64,000 nucleotides of DNA from Serpentinicella sp031432315 (GTDB lineage Bacteria > Bacillota > Clostridia > Peptostreptococcales > Natronincolaceae), in contig NZ_JAVKGO010000001.1 of assembly GCF_031432315.1 (NCBI RefSeq), positions 62,001 through 126,000 of the forward strand. The letters are read 5' to 3'. The position numbers were made by a program, and so were the translations under genes. Of the stretch, positions 60,885 to 64,000 are shown piece by piece; the stretch's first letter is position 1, and each line of letters starts with the position of its first letter. A model generated the notes under the pieces. The model did no database searches. It was not told the origin of the DNA and worked only from the letters and a program-made list of their open reading frames with translations.

Positions 60885-61907
60885 GTGGATGTAATATTTA
60901 GAGAACTAACTGAAAATGACGAAAAAGATAAGTTAGCTTCTTATGCTCAATTAAGTAAAGAAACGGTAGGAAGAAAAAAACATGAAGAGAAATGTAATAT
61001 ACGTACATGTTATCAGAAAGATAGAGACAAAATTATACACAGTGAATCATTTAGAAAACTAAAAGGTAAAACCCAAGTGTTTATTGCTAAAGATGACTTT
61101 TTTAGGACTAGGTTAACCCATACTTTAGAAGTAAGTCAAATTTCAAGGACTATAGCCAGAGCCTTGAAATTAAACGAAGACTTAGTAGAAGCTATAGCTT
61201 TAGGCCATGATTTAGGGCATACATGTTTCGGACATAGTGGAGAACAAGTTTTAAATCAGCTAACAGGTTGTTTTCGTCATAATGAACAAAGTTTGAGAGT
61301 TGTAGATCAATTAGAAAGAAAAGGAGAAGGTCTGAACTTAACATATGAAGTAAGAGATGGGATATTAAATCATACCAGAAGTGGTATTCCGACAACATTA
61401 GAAGGAAAACTTGTTAAAATAGCAGATCGTTTAACTTATTTATGTCATGATATACAGGATAGTATTAGCGCAGGAATATTAAAAGAAAAGGATATTCCGA
61501 CCAATATAATTGAAACTTTAGGTAATAGCCATAGTAAAAGAGTTAACAAGTTTGTAAATGATATTGTTAATGAAACTATAAATAAAATAAATCTAGGATA
61601 CGAAGTAGATATATATCAAAGCAAATACATTGAAAAAATAACATTACAGTTAAGAGAATTTATGTTTAAAGAAGTGTATAACAGTGAATTTTGTTTGAAA
61701 GAAAAAGAAAAGGGGACCTATATAGTTAAATTTTTGTTTAATTATTTTGTAGATAACATTGAAAAAATACCTGATCGATATAAAGTGCAACAAAATAATT
61801 GTAATGAGTTAGTGGTAGACTATATTGCAACTTTAACAGATAATGATGCTATTAGATTATATCAAAATCTAATTATACCATATCCTGAAAGTAAGCGTAG
61901 TATCTAA
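60885..61907 (+). CDS. Deoxyguanosinetriphosphate triphosphohydrolase-like protein
   Basis: HD-domain dNTPase that cleaves dNTPs to deoxynucleoside and triphosphate. It is 340 aa, the short bacterial form. SFRKLKGKTQVFIAKDDFFR, then RLTHTLEVSQISRTIA and ALGHDLGHTCFGHSGE hold the metal-binding His and Asp residues, then FRHNEQSLRVVDQLE. The start is GTG at 60885 after GAGGTGATAACT, since the first in-frame GTG lies inside that site. In Clostridia this gene commonly precedes dnaG. Confidence 0.94.
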   Translation: MDVIFRELTENDEKDKLASYAQLSKETVGRKKHEEKCNIRTCYQKDRDKIIHSESFRKLKGKTQVFIAKDDFFRTRLTHTLEVSQISRTIARALKLNEDLVEAIALGHDLGHTCFGHSGEQVLNQLTGCFRHNEQSLRVVDQLERKGEGLNLTYEVRDGILNHTRSGIPTTLEGKLVKIADRLTYLCHDIQDSISAGILKEKDIPTNIIETLGNSHSKRVNKFVNDIVNETINKINLGYEVDIYQSKYIEKITLQLREFMFKEVYNSEFCLKEKEKGTYIVKFLFNYFVDNIEKIPDRYKVQQNNCNELVVDYIATLTDNDAIRLYQNLIIPYPESKRSI

Positions 61908-62098
61908 ATGATAAAAAATAAAATTTTATGAAGGATTTTTATCAGTTTATGTCGAATACTTTCTATCTATCTGGAAAATTTAATAACTTTTTATTATATT
62001 ATGTACAAATTATGAATAAAATAAAAAGTAGACAAGAAGGAGATTTTTAATAAAAGAAGAAGTAATATATATAAATGAAAATTAAACTAGGTGATATT

Positions 62099-63916
62099 AT
62101 GGAAGGTTTTCCAGAACATATAATTAATGATGTAAAAGAAAGGAATGAAATTGTAGATGTTATTTCAGACCATATAAATGTAAAGCAAAGTGGGAATACA
62201 TACAAAGCGTTATGTCCTTTTCATAGTGAAAAAACACCATCTTTTGTAGTAAATAAAGAAAAGCAAATTTATAAATGCTTTGGTTGTGGCGAAGGTGGAG
62301 ATGCTATTAGTTTCATTATGAAAATTGAGAACCTAGACTTTATTGAAGCAGTAAAGTATTTAGCACAAAGAGTGAATATGCAAATTGACTTTGAAGATAC
62401 AAACGTATCTAAAGAAACAAGCAGAAACATTAGTAAATATCTTCAAATTAATAAACATGCAGCTAAGTACTATTACCAAAATCTTAAAGTGCCAGGTAAT
62501 CCTGCTTTGAATTATTTAAAAAATAGAGGGTACTCTATAAGAACTATTAGTCAGTTTGGTATTGGATATGCAAAAGATTCGTGGAATAGCCTAATTTCTC
62601 ATTTGAAACAGCTAGGATACGCTGAAAGTGAAATTGAAAAAGCTGGCCTTATTATACCTAAAAAAAAAGAAGGCTACTATGATCGATTTAGGAATAGGGT
62701 GTTATTTCCTATATTTGACGTTAGAGGCAACGTAATTGCTTTTGGTGGAAGAGTCTTAGACGAGAGTTTACCAAAATATTTAAACTCTCCAGAGACAGAG
62801 TTATTTAATAAAAGGAAAACATTATATAACTTAAATAACGCAAGAAAAAATGTCCATAACAACCAGATAATTGTAGTTGAAGGATATACGGACGTAATTG
62901 CCTTGTACCAAGAAGGCATAAAAAATGTAGTAGCAACTTTAGGAACTGCCTTCACCAAAGATCATGGAAATACTTTAAAACGATATTGTAATGAAATTGT
63001 TATATGTTTCGACGGTGATAGTGCAGGAGCAAAAGCAACTTCCCGGGGAATTGAGACTTTAAAAGAACTGGATATAAGAGTAAAGATAGCTATTTTGCCA
63101 GAAAAAATTGATCCAGATGAGTATATAAAAACAAAAGGCAGAACAAAATTCTACGAGTTAATCCACACAGCTATGAGTTTAATTGATTATAAAATCTTTG
63201 TTTTAAAACAACAATATAATATAAATATTTTAGAAGAAAAAATTGAGTTTAGCAAAGAAATAGTTAAAGTAATAAAACAAGTTAAGAGCCATATAGAAAA
63301 AGATTTATACATTAATAAAGTCCATAGTGAATTTGACTTATCAATTGACGCATTAAAACAAGAAATATATGGGAAAAGGGTATTGGATGATAACAAGAGT
63401 AATAATAAGTATACTTATAACAACAAAAGAAATAATAATAAGTATATCGAAGCAGTTTCATATGCTGAACAAAAAGGTCATATAATCGCTGAAAGGCAAT
63501 TAATCAATATACTAATCAAAAATACAACAAAAGCATTAGATATTGTTAATAAAGTAAAATCAACTGACTTTTTAATAGGAAACCATCAACGAATTGTTGA
63601 ATATATAAAAGAGAAATTAAATAACAAGATCTTAATAGAAGAGAATATAATTATTAATGATTTACCTGAGCTTAAAAATGATATTTATGAAATAGTAAAT
63701 TTAAATATGAAACATGTCAATATTGATGTAGTCCTAAATAACTATGAAAAGAACCTTAAGAAATATAAACTACTTTACGAATTAAAAGTATTACAAAAAA
63801 AACAACATGAAGTTATGAACAGGAGAAATACTACTAAGGAAGAGGTCGATCAGGAATTGTTGAATATAGGAATACGTATTATGGAAATCAACAGAGATAT
63901 ACAGAGTATTAAATAG
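62099..63916 (+). CDS. dnaG: DNA primase
   Basis: Synthesises RNA primers for replication. It is 605 aa. The CHC2 zinc finger (CPFHSEKTPSF ... CFGCGEGGD, about residues 38-65), the core TOPRIM domain (VVEGYTDVIALYQEG, ICFDGDSAGAKATSRG) and a C-terminal DnaB-binding helical domain are present. The ATG at 62099 follows AGGTGAT closely; an ATG eight codons upstream has no ribosome binding site, and the family usually begins just before the helix seen here. rpoD follows 18 bases downstream, as in most bacteria. Confidence 0.96.
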   Translation: MEGFPEHIINDVKERNEIVDVISDHINVKQSGNTYKALCPFHSEKTPSFVVNKEKQIYKCFGCGEGGDAISFIMKIENLDFIEAVKYLAQRVNMQIDFEDTNVSKETSRNISKYLQINKHAAKYYYQNLKVPGNPALNYLKNRGYSIRTISQFGIGYAKDSWNSLISHLKQLGYAESEIEKAGLIIPKKKEGYYDRFRNRVLFPIFDVRGNVIAFGGRVLDESLPKYLNSPETELFNKRKTLYNLNNARKNVHNNQIIVVEGYTDVIALYQEGIKNVVATLGTAFTKDHGNTLKRYCNEIVICFDGDSAGAKATSRGIETLKELDIRVKIAILPEKIDPDEYIKTKGRTKFYELIHTAMSLIDYKIFVLKQQYNINILEEKIEFSKEIVKVIKQVKSHIEKDLYINKVHSEFDLSIDALKQEIYGKRVLDDNKSNNKYTYNNKRNNNKYIEAVSYAEQKGHIIAERQLINILIKNTTKALDIVNKVKSTDFLIGNHQRIVEYIKEKLNNKILIEENIIINDLPELKNDIYEIVNLNMKHVNIDVVLNNYEKNLKKYKLLYELKVLQKKQHEVMNRRNTTKEEVDQELLNIGIRIMEINRDIQSIK

Positions 63917-63934
63917 CAGAAAGGAGGGAAAAAA

Positions 63935-64000
63935 GTGAGCAGTATAAAAGATGTGAATAAAGAGTCGATAAAGAAGTTAATAGAAAAAGGCAAAAAAAGA
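63935..64000 (+). CDS. rpoD: Start of RNA polymerase sigma-70 factor RpoD (partial)
   Basis: The first 22 codons only, running off the window. The start is GTG after AAAGGAGGG. SIKDVNKESIKKLIEKGKKR matches the beginning of sigma region 1.1 in Firmicutes SigA. The dnaG-rpoD order is nearly universal in this group. The bulk of the gene lies outside the window. Confidence 0.9.
   Translation, partial: MSSIKDVNKESIKKLIEKGKKR

Noticed and set aside
62075..62098. Upstream ATG for dnaG
   Set aside because: It has no ribosome binding site, whereas ATG 62099 follows AGGTGAT and fits the family start.
1..64000. Mobile elements, prophage, CRISPR arrays, rRNA operon, secondary metabolite cluster
   Set aside because: No transposase, integrase, phage structural gene, regular repeat-spacer array, rRNA or biosynthetic megaenzyme could be seen; the window is nearly all conserved housekeeping order.

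Overview
This window is a stretch of chromosome from a low-GC, endospore-forming Firmicute, most likely a member of the Clostridia. The evidence is the A+T-rich sequence, strong AGGAGG/GAGGTG ribosome binding sites, frequent TTG and GTG starts, and sporulation genes (gpr, spoIIP, yqfC, yqfD). The gene order gpr-spoIIP-lepA-hemW-hrcA-grpE-dnaK-dnaJ-prmA-rsmE-mtaB and yqfC-yqfD-phoH-pgpH-ybeY-dgkA-cdd-era-recO-glyS-ccpN-ppsR-ppdK-dnaG-rpoD is the classic Firmicutes housekeeping backbone. I cannot name genus or species. I see no transposase, phage, CRISPR array or rRNA.

Bases 1-9.7 kb hold signalling and accessory genes. They begin with the end of a large TPR/GAF/GGDEF regulator cut by the window edge, then a divergent pair of unknown helical proteins that share a short motif. 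A DUF896 protein, an orphan CheW, an unknown exported protein, a DegS/DegU two-component pair, a CDF metal transporter and an unknown protein follow. Bases 9.7-10.4 kb are an unusual intergenic region with tRNA-Leu(CAA) on the minus strand and several strong inverted repeats that no gene explains. Bases 10.4-16.3 kb hold polA-coaE-lytic transglycosylase-peptide binding lipoprotein, then a two-tRNA unit (Leu-GAG, Val-GAC).

Bases 16.5-26.6 kb hold a duplicated P-loop ATPase, an anchored unknown protein, the ACT/UPF0210 pair, an anchored metallo-beta-lactamase protein, a TPR protein, an RNase Z-like hydrolase, a ComEC membrane protein lacking its usual hydrolase domain, and holA. Bases 26.6-31.8 kb hold rpsT (minus strand), gpr, spoIIP, a small membrane protein and lepA. 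Bases 31.8-41 kb hold hemW and the CIRCE-controlled heat-shock operon running through prmA, rsmE and mtaB. Bases 41-54.9 kb hold a HIT protein, rpsU, yqeY, nfeD-floA with a third unknown gene, and the yqfC-to-recO block, including a fused undecaprenol kinase/PAP2 phosphatase. Bases 55-61 kb hold glyS and the gluconeogenic switch ccpN-ppsR-ppdK. The window closes with a dNTP triphosphohydrolase, dnaG and the first 22 codons of rpoD.

Most of the window is ordinary core genome. The items most worth a second look are the hairpin-rich region at 10.02-10.20 kb (possible unannotated RNA), the divergent helical-repeat pair at 3.6-4.9 kb, the ComEC/hydrolase split, the tandem-duplicated ATPase, the third gene of the nfeD-floA operon, and the likely ATT start of ccpN. 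I found no convincing wholly new multi-gene system.
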